64,000 nt of DNA from a bacterium (GTDB taxonomy: Bacteria > SZUA-79 > Acidulodesulfobacterales > Acidulodesulfobacteraceae), in assembly GCA_021822485.1 (NCBI GenBank), contig JAKAQP010000004.1:1-64000 (forward strand), given 5' to 3'. Under the pieces are notes generated by a model. The model did no database searches. It saw nothing but the letters and a program-made list of their open reading frames with translations, and was not told where the DNA came from. Of the stretch, positions 25,703-34,524 are shown one piece after another (the stretch's first letter is position 1; each line of letters begins with the position of its first letter). The position numbers were made by a program, and so were the translations under genes.

Positions 25703-26791
25703 TTATGGGTTAATACCGTTAATTTTTAATTTTATTAATCTTTTACCGTATAAAATATGAAAAGAAAGCCTCATATTCGTATATCCCGACGATTGCGCCG
25801 AATATCCGCCGCCGCTCGAACCGCTTTCGCCGCCTTTTTTAAAAATTATTACGTTTTTTATTATTTTATAAGGCATATAATATTTGTTATGAGGCGTTTT
25901 ATTTATAGCCGAAATTTCTTCTAATTTATCGGGCGTGTATCCGTTGAAAAAATTGCCGCCGTATTCTTTATAAAGATAGACGTTTCTTACGAAAAATTTT
26001 CTGTTTGAATTATTAGTCAGCTGATACTGCAGGTAATAAAAATTTTTTATCCTGCTTACGGCAAGCGCAGTCAGCGTAATACCGTCTTCGGTAAAAGACT
26101 TGTTGATTATTTTTCTGTTAATCATAAGGATAAGATTCATAACGCTTCGTTTTTCTTTTTTTAATTCTTCGGCTTTTTTGCTTAAAGATAATTCACGAGT
26201 TTCATATTTTTTGGACAAAGCCGTTTTTAAAGCGTCAATTTTGTTTTTAACGTAATTTTTGACGAAAACGTTTTTTATAGTATTTGCAATGTTTAAATTA
26301 TAGGTAACAGATTTAGCGTTGCGTATCCTCAAAAGCACGTTGATAAGGCCGTATTTAGTGTATATTTCAAGGTTGCTGGTTTCTTTATAATCGTATGTAA
26401 TAGGTTTTATGAATATCTGCCTGCCTACTATCTGTTCGAAAAAAGCTCCCGTGTTGCCCAGCGCAACGTCCAAAGGTATAACGGGAAGAGTTATAACGGA
26501 AACATATCCTGGCGACGTGTTCAATTTATATATTATGCCGGATTTTATTCGCAGTTTATGTACCCAAAGTTTTTTCCTCATCGTATATTTTTTTAAAGGC
26601 GAATAACTTACGGCGAATGAAAGCTTGGCGGTAAAATTTATATAATATGCCAGAAATAAAATTAAGAAAAAAGGCAATATTCTATATAATTTAATGCCGT
26701 TAATACAATCAGTTATAGTATTATATTTAAACTTAAACTTTAATTTATACTTATAATTTTCTTTCAAATTCTGGTTTGAATTTAATTTCAA
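25703..26791 (-). CDS. VirB9/TrbG-like outer-membrane core protein
   Basis: 362 residues. A membrane/signal segment near 36-60 is followed by the VirB9-type N-terminal pattern: LNTSPGYVSVITLPVIPLD, GNTGAFFEQIVGRQIFIKPI and SNLEIYTKYGLINVLLRI. A lysine-rich coiled-coil insertion (about 180-225) and a C-terminal beta part (RLSFHILYGKRLIKLKING) follow. VirB9 proteins build the secretion channel through the outer membrane with VirB7 and VirB10. Similarity is to the fold pattern rather than to any exact motif, and TraK-like proteins are an alternative. Confidence 0.65.
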   Translation of the reverse strand: MKLNSNQNLKENYKYKLKFKFKYNTITDCINGIKLYRILPFFLILFLAYYINFTAKLSFAVSYSPLKKYTMRKKLWVHKLRIKSGIIYKLNTSPGYVSVITLPVIPLDVALGNTGAFFEQIVGRQIFIKPITYDYKETSNLEIYTKYGLINVLLRIRNAKSVTYNLNIANTIKNVFVKNYVKNKIDALKTALSKKYETRELSLSKKAEELKKEKRSVMNLILMINRKIINKSFTEDGITLTALAVSRIKNFYYLQYQLTNNSNRKFFVRNVYLYKEYGGNFFNGYTPDKLEEISAINKTPHNKYYMPYKIIKNVIIFKKGGESGSSGGGYSAQSSGYTNMRLSFHILYGKRLIKLKINGINP

Positions 26792-26806
26792 AATATTTCC
26801 TCCTTT

Positions 26807-27157
26807 TTACGGTTTCATGCCATTTTCATCGTTATTGCCGCCGTTATATTTTTCTAATTTATTAAACATTTTTAGCTTTGAACCGCTGACCCTTATTTCA
26901 AAAATTCTAATGTATAAACCGTGAAGTCCTGCTAAAAAAAGAAACATGTTTAAAGCATACAATATTACTACTGCAGGATAAACTTTAAAAGAATAGGCGA
27001 TAAACGCATAAAACGAATTTATATAATATTTAAAATTTAAATTCGTAAAATAGAAAAGAGCGAATAATCCGCTGAATACAAGAAAAGCTATTTCTATAAT
27101 ATCTAAATCGTCGCCATGTCCTCCTCTTCCGTTTCCGCCGTAGCCGTAATTGCCCAT
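26807..27157 (-). CDS. Small membrane protein in the type IV secretion locus
   Basis: 116 residues with a glycine-rich N-terminus (MGNYGYGGNGRGGHG) and two or three hydrophobic segments (about 24-43, 50-63 and 62-85). I do not recognise a family. It lies between virD4 and the VirB9-like gene on the same strand, so it probably belongs to the machine. It has no counterpart among the named VirB proteins that I can identify. Confidence 0.6.
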   Translation of the reverse strand: MGNYGYGGNGRGGHGDDLDIIEIAFLVFSGLFALFYFTNLNFKYYINSFYAFIAYSFKVYPAVVILYALNMFLFLAGLHGLYIRIFEIRVSGSKLKMFNKLEKYNGGNNDENGMKP

Positions 27158-27286
27158 ATTATATTATCTAACCTCCAACCTTATTATTTCAAATTTCAAA
27201 ACGCGTCCGTTTTTACCCGATAATTGATATTTACCTCACCCCTGCCAATTCTTATGCAACTTAAATAAATTTTAATAATAACAAAA

Positions 27287-29086
27287 CTAATCGAAATAAC
27301 TCTTATTTTTAGGCCTATATATAGGATGAAGATATACTACGCCGGGTCCTTTTACTTCGCCGCCGGAATAAACTCTGTAAACGGCCTGATTTAATCTTAA
27401 ATTTGCAAAACCGTCGGTATCGAAAGACTGCATTTTTTCGTAAGTCTTTGTGGTTCCCTGAGAAATAGTATTGTCGTCCGACAGCAGTTTTCCTATATAT
27501 GGATTAAAAACCGCCCTGTCGTCCTGCTCGGTTATATTTTCCGTAATTTTAAGCTTATATTCCTTATCGCAAATTTTAGAAGCTTTTTCCCTTGAATAAT
27601 CGTCGCTTAACGCAAGCCAAATAGTCGATCTTATATTTCCTATCAAAGAATTTAATTTTTCTTCGGAGCCGAGTTTCAACTTTAAAGAACTGTAACTTTG
27701 GGTTAAAACTATATTAATCGCTTTAGACTGTCTGCATCTTGCGAAAAATTCAGCGTCCGATTCTATATTGCCGGAAGTCACGTAATTCTGATATTCGTCG
27801 CATATGAACAAGACCGGTCTTTTAGTATTTACTTTATCGTCTATGACCGATTTGTAAACCCTGTTTAGAACCGTCCTGAAGTAATCTAGTTTCATCATTA
27901 TGCCTATAATTTTTCCGGTTAAACCGTATTTTGATTCCGGCATGTTTAATATAACTATTTTCCCGGAATTAACGACTTCATGAAAGCCGGGAAAATTAAG
28001 CTTTTCCTGAGGAGCGCAGAAAGTATCTTTAAAAACAGGCTTTATAAAATCGCTGCATACCCTTAAAGATTCGCTCTTTATAATGGCTTTTGTCCTTTCG
28101 TCGAGACCTGCGTAATCCGCTCCAGAAAAATAAGACACCGCTAATTTAAGCTCGTTTGCGTAAGTTTCGGTTTTATTCGATTTTATTTTTATTAAATTTT
28201 TTGCATAATCTATAATGTTGCTAAGTTTATTTTCGTCGGACAATATTTCGTAAATATCGCTTAAGGCGACGTAATCAATGCAAAGCCTTATTATATCTAT
28301 GGAATTTGCCAAAAGATTTATAGATTTATCTTTCCAGAAACTGTCCTGTCTTCCGTCGTTTGAATTCATATTTTCTAAAACGGAATATAATCTTTCTGCA
28401 ATAATTTTGGCATCTAGATGCGGATAATGTACGGGATTAAAGTAGTAACCGGACCCGGGTTCGATTATAACTATATCTTCTGCTCTTCCATTTCGTTTTA
28501 GTATATAAACCGCCTCTTTCCAAAAATCGCCTTTAACGTCTAGTATAAGCCCGCCTATCTTTTCTTCCTGCGACTTGTTTTTATATTTAGCCAACTGGTC
28601 TAAAAAAGGGTATGCGCAGGCGGTTGTTTTTCCGGTGCCCGTAGAGCCAAATACTAATACTCCGGTATAAAGACCCTTTGCGTCAATTGTAAGCCAATCC
28701 GGTTTTTCTTTTCTGTTTCCGTTTTTTTCGTGTATTTCTCCTATCACCAACTGAAGTTCCGGGCTTTCCGGCCATATCAGGGCTCCTGTATTTTTTGATT
28801 TTTTGACCGTTAGTTTATTTTTAATTTTTTTACCTTCGTCAGGTTTAAAATATAAATATTTGTTGAAAATTATATTAGTCAAAGTGTATGAAGACGCAAA
28901 CCATGTGGTTAAAGGAATAAAAATAAACGCAAGCTTTACTCCTTTAAAATAAGCAAAATAGTAAGATATTTTTTCATCGAAGAAAAATCTGGATATAAGA
29001 AACAGATAAACTAATTCTATTGCGAAAATTCCGCCGGAAACCGATAATTTTACGATAAAAGCACCGTTTTTTTCGCCGTTTTTCAT
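27287..29086 (-). CDS. VirD4/TraG-type coupling ATPase
   Basis: 599 residues. N-terminal membrane helices (about 18-32 and 50-75) precede the P-loop GSTGTGKT (147-154), ILDVKGDFW and the Walker B region LFICDEYQNYVT. These are hallmarks of the coupling protein that recruits substrates (DNA-relaxase or proteins) to a type IV channel. Its start overlaps the stop of the upstream RavA-like gene by 4 bp, so the two are coupled. A relaxase is not encoded in the window, so a DNA substrate is not proven. Confidence 0.93.
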   Translation of the reverse strand: MKNGEKNGAFIVKLSVSGGIFAIELVYLFLISRFFFDEKISYYFAYFKGVKLAFIFIPLTTWFASSYTLTNIIFNKYLYFKPDEGKKIKNKLTVKKSKNTGALIWPESPELQLVIGEIHEKNGNRKEKPDWLTIDAKGLYTGVLVFGSTGTGKTTACAYPFLDQLAKYKNKSQEEKIGGLILDVKGDFWKEAVYILKRNGRAEDIVIIEPGSGYYFNPVHYPHLDAKIIAERLYSVLENMNSNDGRQDSFWKDKSINLLANSIDIIRLCIDYVALSDIYEILSDENKLSNIIDYAKNLIKIKSNKTETYANELKLAVSYFSGADYAGLDERTKAIIKSESLRVCSDFIKPVFKDTFCAPQEKLNFPGFHEVVNSGKIVILNMPESKYGLTGKIIGIMMKLDYFRTVLNRVYKSVIDDKVNTKRPVLFICDEYQNYVTSGNIESDAEFFARCRQSKAINIVLTQSYSSLKLKLGSEEKLNSLIGNIRSTIWLALSDDYSREKASKICDKEYKLKITENITEQDDRAVFNPYIGKLLSDDNTISQGTTKTYEKMQSFDTDGFANLRLNQAVYRVYSGGEVKGPGVVYLHPIYRPKNKSYFD

Positions 29087-30003
29087 TTTAAAACTCTCCC
29101 TACGATATTTCTTACTGCTCTTATATCAGAATAATATGTCCATAAAGAAGGTTCGAGCATTTTTAGGTCTTCCGCCGCAACATAAGACCTTTTATTTAAA
29201 ACAGCCGCCGTTTTTAAAATTTTGACAGTTTCCCGCCATCTTCTGTCGGAAACTATCACCTGCTTATTTTTTAATTCTTCTCTGATTAAATACATTTTAT
29301 TTAAAATTTCATCGTTAATTTCTACGTTTTCCGCCTTTTTGTTTAGGATATTTATATCTTCCCTTTGCAAAAAAACTTCTTTTCCGTATTTAGAAATTTC
29401 ACATTTTTCAATATCTCCGTCTTTAATTCCAAGTAATTTTTTAAAATTTTCTTCGCTTCTGACGGGCAGAATTTCCATTCTAAATAAAAATCTGTCGTAA
29501 AGAGGCAAAAGATTTGAATCGGAAGACTTGTCAGGCCTCTCGTTAGACGACGCAAAAAGGCTTATTAGCGGAATTTTCACGGGTTCGGAGTTTCCGTTAT
29601 AAAATATTCTTTCATTCATTATCGATAACAATGAGTTTAACGTGGAATGATGACCTTTAAAAAATTCGTCTATCAAAGCAATATCGCAATTGTCGATGCC
29701 GATTTTATTTTTATTCCGGCTGCGGCTATCGCCTATTCCTTCACAGGAAAGAAGTTCCTCTATTTTAGTTGCCGGCGTCATTTGAAAATCAAAAAATTTT
29801 AAACCTTTTATCCTGCCTGCAAGCGCTTTTAAAACAGCCGTTTTTGCGAGTCCTGGGCCGCCTATTAAAATTGAATGTTTTCCTGAAATAACGGATAAAA
29901 CTATCATATCTACGGCATTTTTTCTTTCCAGAAAATTTACGTTTAAGCCGTCTTTTATGGCGTTGATTTTATCTGCTATCGTATATGCATTATTATCGTT
30001 CAT
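29083..30003 (-). CDS. RavA/MoxR-type AAA+ ATPase inside a type IV secretion locus
   Basis: 306 residues. The P-loop GGPGLAKT is at 48-55, Walker B ends in DE (112-113, ALIDEFFKG), the sensor-1 region is ASSNE (N154) and a probable arginine finger is R171 (LYDRFLFR). The segment after the P-loop (FDFQMTPATKIEELL) and the INERIF-like NERIFYNGN pattern match RavA more closely than other MoxR ATPases. RavA normally pairs with the VWA protein ViaA, which is absent here. A 4-bp overlap with virD4 and 24 bp from virB10 place it in the operon. It may remodel or load the machine; that is inference. Confidence 0.85.
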   Translation of the reverse strand: MNDNNAYTIADKINAIKDGLNVNFLERKNAVDMIVLSVISGKHSILIGGPGLAKTAVLKALAGRIKGLKFFDFQMTPATKIEELLSCEGIGDSRSRNKNKIGIDNCDIALIDEFFKGHHSTLNSLLSIMNERIFYNGNSEPVKIPLISLFASSNERPDKSSDSNLLPLYDRFLFRMEILPVRSEENFKKLLGIKDGDIEKCEISKYGKEVFLQREDINILNKKAENVEINDEILNKMYLIREELKNKQVIVSDRRWRETVKILKTAAVLNKRSYVAAEDLKMLEPSLWTYYSDIRAVRNIVGRVLK

Positions 30004-30026
30004 AATTTTATTTTGCGTTCAAGCCG

Positions 30027-31325
30027 TTAAATCCCGTTCATATATAAAGGTCTTAAAAAAATTATCTTAATAGGAGTACCCGCCGGCAAAGTAATACTAA
30101 TGTTTTGATTGGACTGCGCATAACCGTTAAGTCCGTTTTCTGCGTCGTTAAGTTCGTTTTGCGCTACGTTTTGCCGAACCTGATCCTGAAAAGTATATGG
30201 ATTAGAGGAGTTAACGCTTGACCCTCCTCCTACGAAAATAGACGCCGCGCCGACTATGCCCTGCGCTATAGAAGTTAATATATTTCCTGCATAATGATTA
30301 TGGACGTCGCCCTTTACGCCGCCGGAACCGTCGGGCATCATCGCTATTGCGTCTATGGTCAAAGATTTTCCGGAATGCTCTATAATCTTATTAAAATTTA
30401 TGTTAAGCCTGTTTAAAGAATGTTTTACGCTTACCGTTCCAAAAAATTCGGCTCCTTTTTCGAAAACCCGTTTGCCGCCGCGATAATAACCCGAAACGGA
30501 TACGGCTATTACCGGAACGGACGTATTATACGAAAAAATTTTATATTTCGTGTAGGCGTTTATTACTGCGCCTTGCGGGACGGCTATTTCTGAATAAGCT
30601 GTTTTCTGCGGAAAACCGCCGTTTTTTCGCTGGCCTTTGACGGTTTTTAAACCTCTTTCTTTATTTAAAATATATTTTCCGTAGCTTGCTTTTATAAAAA
30701 CTACGGTTTTTTTCGTTATCTGAGCCGCCGAACCGCTTCGAGAGTTCAAGTCGTGTCCGCCGTATCCGTTACCGTTACCTACGCCCGAATTAAATTTTAT
30801 CCTGCGGTTCAAATTATCTGCTTCTTTTTTAAATTTAACGTTAAATTTTTTTCTTCTTATCTTATTCGACTTGGAACTTAAACGATTTTTTTCTACGGAA
30901 TTACTTTTACCGCTTTCATTAAAAACCGCAGGAGAAAACATTTTTTTATCGTTTATAACGGTATTGTTCTTCACGACTTTTTTCACGACTTTTTCCGGTT
31001 TTCCGCTTAATATATATTTTATAAAAAGCAAGGCGGTAATTAATATAGCTAAAATTATCAGCGGTAATTTAAAATAGCGTAAAAAATCTTTTCCAGATAA
31101 TTTTTTTGGAACTGCAGGGTTTGAATTATAAATATCTTTGCCGTCGTCGGCTCCGTCGTCATATATGGCGTCGACCGTTTCATTTTTGTTTCCGCTTTCA
31201 TTTCCGCTTCCGCTTTTACTTTTTCTTTTACTTTCGTTAAAATTAACGTAATTATCGTTATAACTGTCGCCGTTCTCTAATTCTTCTTCTTTGATTACGT
31301 TAGAATCGTTTAAATTTTCAAACAT
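30027..31325 (-). CDS. VirB10/TrbI-like protein
   Basis: 432 residues. An N-terminal cytoplasmic low-complexity region is followed by a membrane helix (about 90-112, LPLIILAILITALLFIKYIL), a long lysine/asparagine-rich periplasmic linker and a C-terminal beta-barrel domain. In that domain PQGAVINAYTKYKIFS, SLTIDAIAM and PDGSGGVKGDV fit the TrbI/VirB10 pattern, and ITLPAGTPIKIIFLRPLYM is near the end. VirB10 spans both membranes and senses ATP energy. Position between VirB8-like and the RavA-type gene fits. Confidence 0.85.
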   Translation of the reverse strand: MFENLNDSNVIKEEELENGDSYNDNYVNFNESKRKSKSGSGNESGNKNETVDAIYDDGADDGKDIYNSNPAVPKKLSGKDFLRYFKLPLIILAILITALLFIKYILSGKPEKVVKKVVKNNTVINDKKMFSPAVFNESGKSNSVEKNRLSSKSNKIRRKKFNVKFKKEADNLNRRIKFNSGVGNGNGYGGHDLNSRSGSAAQITKKTVVFIKASYGKYILNKERGLKTVKGQRKNGGFPQKTAYSEIAVPQGAVINAYTKYKIFSYNTSVPVIAVSVSGYYRGGKRVFEKGAEFFGTVSVKHSLNRLNINFNKIIEHSGKSLTIDAIAMMPDGSGGVKGDVHNHYAGNILTSIAQGIVGAASIFVGGGSSVNSSNPYTFQDQVRQNVAQNELNDAENGLNGYAQSNQNISITLPAGTPIKIIFLRPLYMNGI

Positions 31326-31328
31326 CCT

Positions 31329-31991
31329 TTAAGCTCCTCCAAGCTTTAAACTGCTGAAATAAACCACTTCTAAACCGAATGGATACTGAACGCTTCTTTT
31401 GATTCTTTTAAGAATTAATTTGTCTTCGTAGGCCGCCGCATTCTTCGCTGAAGTATCGGAATTAGATATTACGGTTCGTATAACGTAAAGTTTTAATTCG
31501 TCGTGATTGACGGTCTGCTTAATTAACTTTATTTTTTTAAATTTTATTTTTGAAGTAATATCTGCTTTCTCCATTTTTTGAACAAACCGGCTTCTTATTA
31601 TAGCCCTGAGCGTTTTTTTGCCGTATGTTTCCGACATTTTATTTAATGCGCGGGAAAGTTCCGTTTTTATCATTATCGAATTAAATCCGGTAAATTCCCT
31701 TACGAAACTTTTTGAAAAATATACTATTTCACCCATTCCCGTTTTATTATTAAAGGGCAGATTTCTCAATACCTTTGCGTTTCCAGCCGAATTAACCCTT
31801 ATTACTACCGGAATTCTGTTTGCTTTATAAGTATAAAAAGCAGTCAATAAAGATGTCAAAGTAATTAAAGACATTAAGACTATTATTATTTTTAGGGCCG
31901 TATTCTGTGCTTCCAAATCGCCCCATATTTCGTAAAACAACCTGCCGTTTCTTTTTTTATGACCGTCTTTATAATTAAAAAGATTAGACAT
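31329..31991 (-). CDS. VirB8/TrbF-like inner-membrane protein
   Basis: 220 residues. A short cytoplasmic start (NGRLFYEIWGDLEAQN) precedes a membrane helix (about 34-55) and a periplasmic NTF2-like domain of about 160 residues. The wording of the N-terminus and the size resemble TraE/TrbF/VirB8 proteins, which form the inner-membrane scaffold. It ends 3 bp before virB10 starts. The identity rests on topology, size and position more than on residues. Confidence 0.65.
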   Translation of the reverse strand: MSNLFNYKDGHKKRNGRLFYEIWGDLEAQNTALKIIIVLMSLITLTSLLTAFYTYKANRIPVVIRVNSAGNAKVLRNLPFNNKTGMGEIVYFSKSFVREFTGFNSIMIKTELSRALNKMSETYGKKTLRAIIRSRFVQKMEKADITSKIKFKKIKLIKQTVNHDELKLYVIRTVISNSDTSAKNAAAYEDKLILKRIKRSVQYPFGLEVVYFSSLKLGGA

Positions 31992-32056
31992 ATAGTATTT
32001 ATCCTGATTTTCTATATTTATAATTTTTAATATTTATTTTTTATAATTTTTTTATA

Positions 32057-33250
32057 TTATGAAACGGCGGCAATTCCTGCAGAAACGACTTTTGATTTTA
32101 CGTTTTTAATTTTTTCATGCGCTTCGCCGCTTATACCTTCAAATAATTTTGCTACTAAAAAAGGAACCGAAACGTTTATTACTATCATTACGATAAAAAC
32201 GGTTATAACTTCCGCAAAGGTAAATAATCCAAGAATATTGCCTATTCCGCTTCCCGTAGAAGGCATATTTGCAGATTCCATTTTGCTTAATATAGTAAAA
32301 AAAATAAGCTGTTCGAGAGCAACCATAACCCCCCAGAACGATATTTCTACAAACATTTTAAACCATTTACCGAATATTCCTCTCATATAAGGTATAGTTT
32401 CAAAACCGAGTATTATTGGACACATCGAAAATAAAAGCCCTAAAAATACAAGCTGAATTAACGCCATAAAAAGTTGTACCGCAAGATAAATTATATTAAA
32501 CAAAAACCATATTATACCCATAAGAACGGCTCCGGTTATGGCATGCATAGCGCCGGCAAGCCACGAAACCGGATTGAGATTCCAGCCGCTTTCTACTGAT
32601 GCAGTACCGTTTGAAGAAATGGTCGGTATGGAAACCGAATGAATGCTGCCCGAAATAGAAGAAACTATCTGCGAAACAGACTGACCTATCCCCAATATGT
32701 TTTGCTTTATCAGATAAAGCTGAATTTTATCGGCTAAAGTCAATATAAGCTGGGCAAAATTAGACTGCCCGGTCTGCTTCCATGAAAGAAAGCCTATAGC
32801 TATCAAAGCCGTTCTTAAAAATAATCCGTAATAATTAAAAACAGCTCCCGTTAATTCTGCGCGGTATCCTTCAAAAAAAGAAAGGACTATTCCAAGCGCA
32901 AATAAAAAATAGAACATATATGTAACGAAGGTACTCAGTTCGGAGTCGTTATTCAATGCCGAAGGAATAGAATCGATAGAAAGCATGCTTAAATCTTCGC
33001 CGTTTTTAAGTTTTGAAATAGAAAGGGCGGATTGACTCACCGCCGTATCGTTTGATTTTGCCCCTTCCTTTTTAGAAGAAGCGGCTGAGGCGGGAGGATT
33101 GGCCGCATAACATTTTTTTGCGTTAAAAATAGAGGAAACAGACCAAAAAATTAACAATATAGATAAAATTACCGCCAAAAATGCAGCAAGGATTATAAAA
33201 AAATTATAGCGCAAATTATGCTTTAAACCTGTATATATTTTCATTTCCAT
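32057..33250 (-). CDS. VirB6/TrbL-like polytopic membrane protein
   Basis: 397 residues. After a first membrane helix (about 15-40) comes a serine-rich stretch, then about six more helices, including ALIQLVFLGLLFSMCPIILG and NILGLFTFAEVITVFIVMIVI. VirB6/TrbL proteins are hydrophobic channel components and vary greatly in sequence. The pattern of large hydrophobic runs separated by short polar loops supports this. It lies between the VirB5-like and VirB8-like genes, the usual order. Confidence 0.75.
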   Translation of the reverse strand: MEMKIYTGLKHNLRYNFFIILAAFLAVILSILLIFWSVSSIFNAKKCYAANPPASAASSKKEGAKSNDTAVSQSALSISKLKNGEDLSMLSIDSIPSALNNDSELSTFVTYMFYFLFALGIVLSFFEGYRAELTGAVFNYYGLFLRTALIAIGFLSWKQTGQSNFAQLILTLADKIQLYLIKQNILGIGQSVSQIVSSISGSIHSVSIPTISSNGTASVESGWNLNPVSWLAGAMHAITGAVLMGIIWFLFNIIYLAVQLFMALIQLVFLGLLFSMCPIILGFETIPYMRGIFGKWFKMFVEISFWGVMVALEQLIFFTILSKMESANMPSTGSGIGNILGLFTFAEVITVFIVMIVINVSVPFLVAKLFEGISGEAHEKIKNVKSKVVSAGIAAVS

Positions 33251-33359
33251 GTTTTTTAATTTCCATTTTTTTAAACATTTTTTAAAAATATTTGTTTTAA
33301 TTTTTTTTTAATTATTAAGAATCGGTTAAGGTTAATGGGTAATGAGTTGAATATAAAAT

Positions 33360-34496
33360 TTACATAGTAGTTTTAGTATAATAATTTAAACCGGGGGTCG
33401 GATTTGTTTGCGGCATAATAACCGAACCGGTATGTTCTTTTTTAATTTCTTCCGCCGATTTATCTAATTCTATCTGCTTAAGCTGACTTTCCATATAACC
33501 TAAATTCTTTAAACTAGATGCGTTTTCTTCAGCCATAATAGTTAAAATAGAACTTTGATACGCATAATAATTTGAGCTGTTTTTTAATGCCTCCCCGGAA
33601 ATTTCGTTCATAAATTCAGAGCCTTCCAACTCCGTCTTGTGAGCTCTTGCCGCGGATAATCCAGCATTATAAAGCCCTGAAGATGCGGTATCGATTAGCA
33701 ATCCGCCGGCTAAATCGGTGCATCCTCCTACGGGATTTCCGTTATCATCAAAAGAATAACCGTAGTCAAGGGAAGAACAGTTCAGAGTTTCGTTTGCATT
33801 GCCAGAATTTCCTCCCGAATTGAAAATTGTCTCCCGGGAAAACAAAGCGGAACCGTTTTCAAGATTAGATTTATTTAAAGAGCTCTCTGGGTCTGCCGAA
33901 CCTCCCGATGCAAATACTTCGGGATTATAAGCGTTTTCTCCCGAAACAACGGCGCTGAGATTGCCGTATTCCGACGATTCGTAATTGATATTGGAATTAA
34001 TACCTGATACAAGATTTTGTAAAGAGTTCGTTTCGGTATCGCTTCCGGTCAAATCCTGCGGAATTTGATTAAAAGCCGAATTAATTTGACTGTTTAAATT
34101 ATTTATACTGTCTACGGCATCTCCTACGGAATTGACTAAATGGTTTATTTTATCGAAATTTATTAATATATTCTGATACTCTTCCTGCATATTCGAAACG
34201 TCTGCAGTCAGTTTATCTACTGTTGCCATTGCTTCCGAAAGTCCGGGTCCGGGATTAAAAAGAGGTCCCCCGCTTGCCCCCGGCGCGTAACCAAGAGTCC
34301 CCGCCAGCCCTTGAAGGGCAGAAAATGCGCCGTTTGCCGCAGTTTCGACGGACTGTATCTGACCGGATATCGCGCTTATATCCGGAATCGGCAGGGGCAA
34401 TCCGTAAGAAACTCCCGTCAAATATGCCGAAACTGTAAAAATAGCTATAACCGATGCTATCAGCGGTTTATTTTTTAGGTTTATCTTTATTTTCAT
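33360..34496 (-). CDS. VirB5/TrbJ-like secreted coiled-coil protein
   Basis: 378 residues. A signal peptide (about 15-33) precedes a glycine/serine-rich region and a heptad-rich segment (TVDKLTADVSNMQEEYQNIL, then IDSINNLNSQINSAFNQ). A C-terminal helical end (ILTIMAEENASSLKNLGYMESQLKQIEL) resembles TrbJ/VirB5 minor-pilus proteins. The middle is unusually rich in N, S and G, and has little conservation to go on. Its place directly after virB4 supports VirB5. An alternative is an unrelated exported adhesin of the locus. Confidence 0.5.
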   Translation of the reverse strand: MKIKINLKNKPLIASVIAIFTVSAYLTGVSYGLPLPIPDISAISGQIQSVETAANGAFSALQGLAGTLGYAPGASGGPLFNPGPGLSEAMATVDKLTADVSNMQEEYQNILINFDKINHLVNSVGDAVDSINNLNSQINSAFNQIPQDLTGSDTETNSLQNLVSGINSNINYESSEYGNLSAVVSGENAYNPEVFASGGSADPESSLNKSNLENGSALFSRETIFNSGGNSGNANETLNCSSLDYGYSFDDNGNPVGGCTDLAGGLLIDTASSGLYNAGLSAARAHKTELEGSEFMNEISGEALKNSSNYYAYQSSILTIMAEENASSLKNLGYMESQLKQIELDKSAEEIKKEHTGSVIMPQTNPTPGLNYYTKTTM

Positions 34497-34524
34497 TCTA
34501 TTTTCTCCGCTTATATAAAAAACT

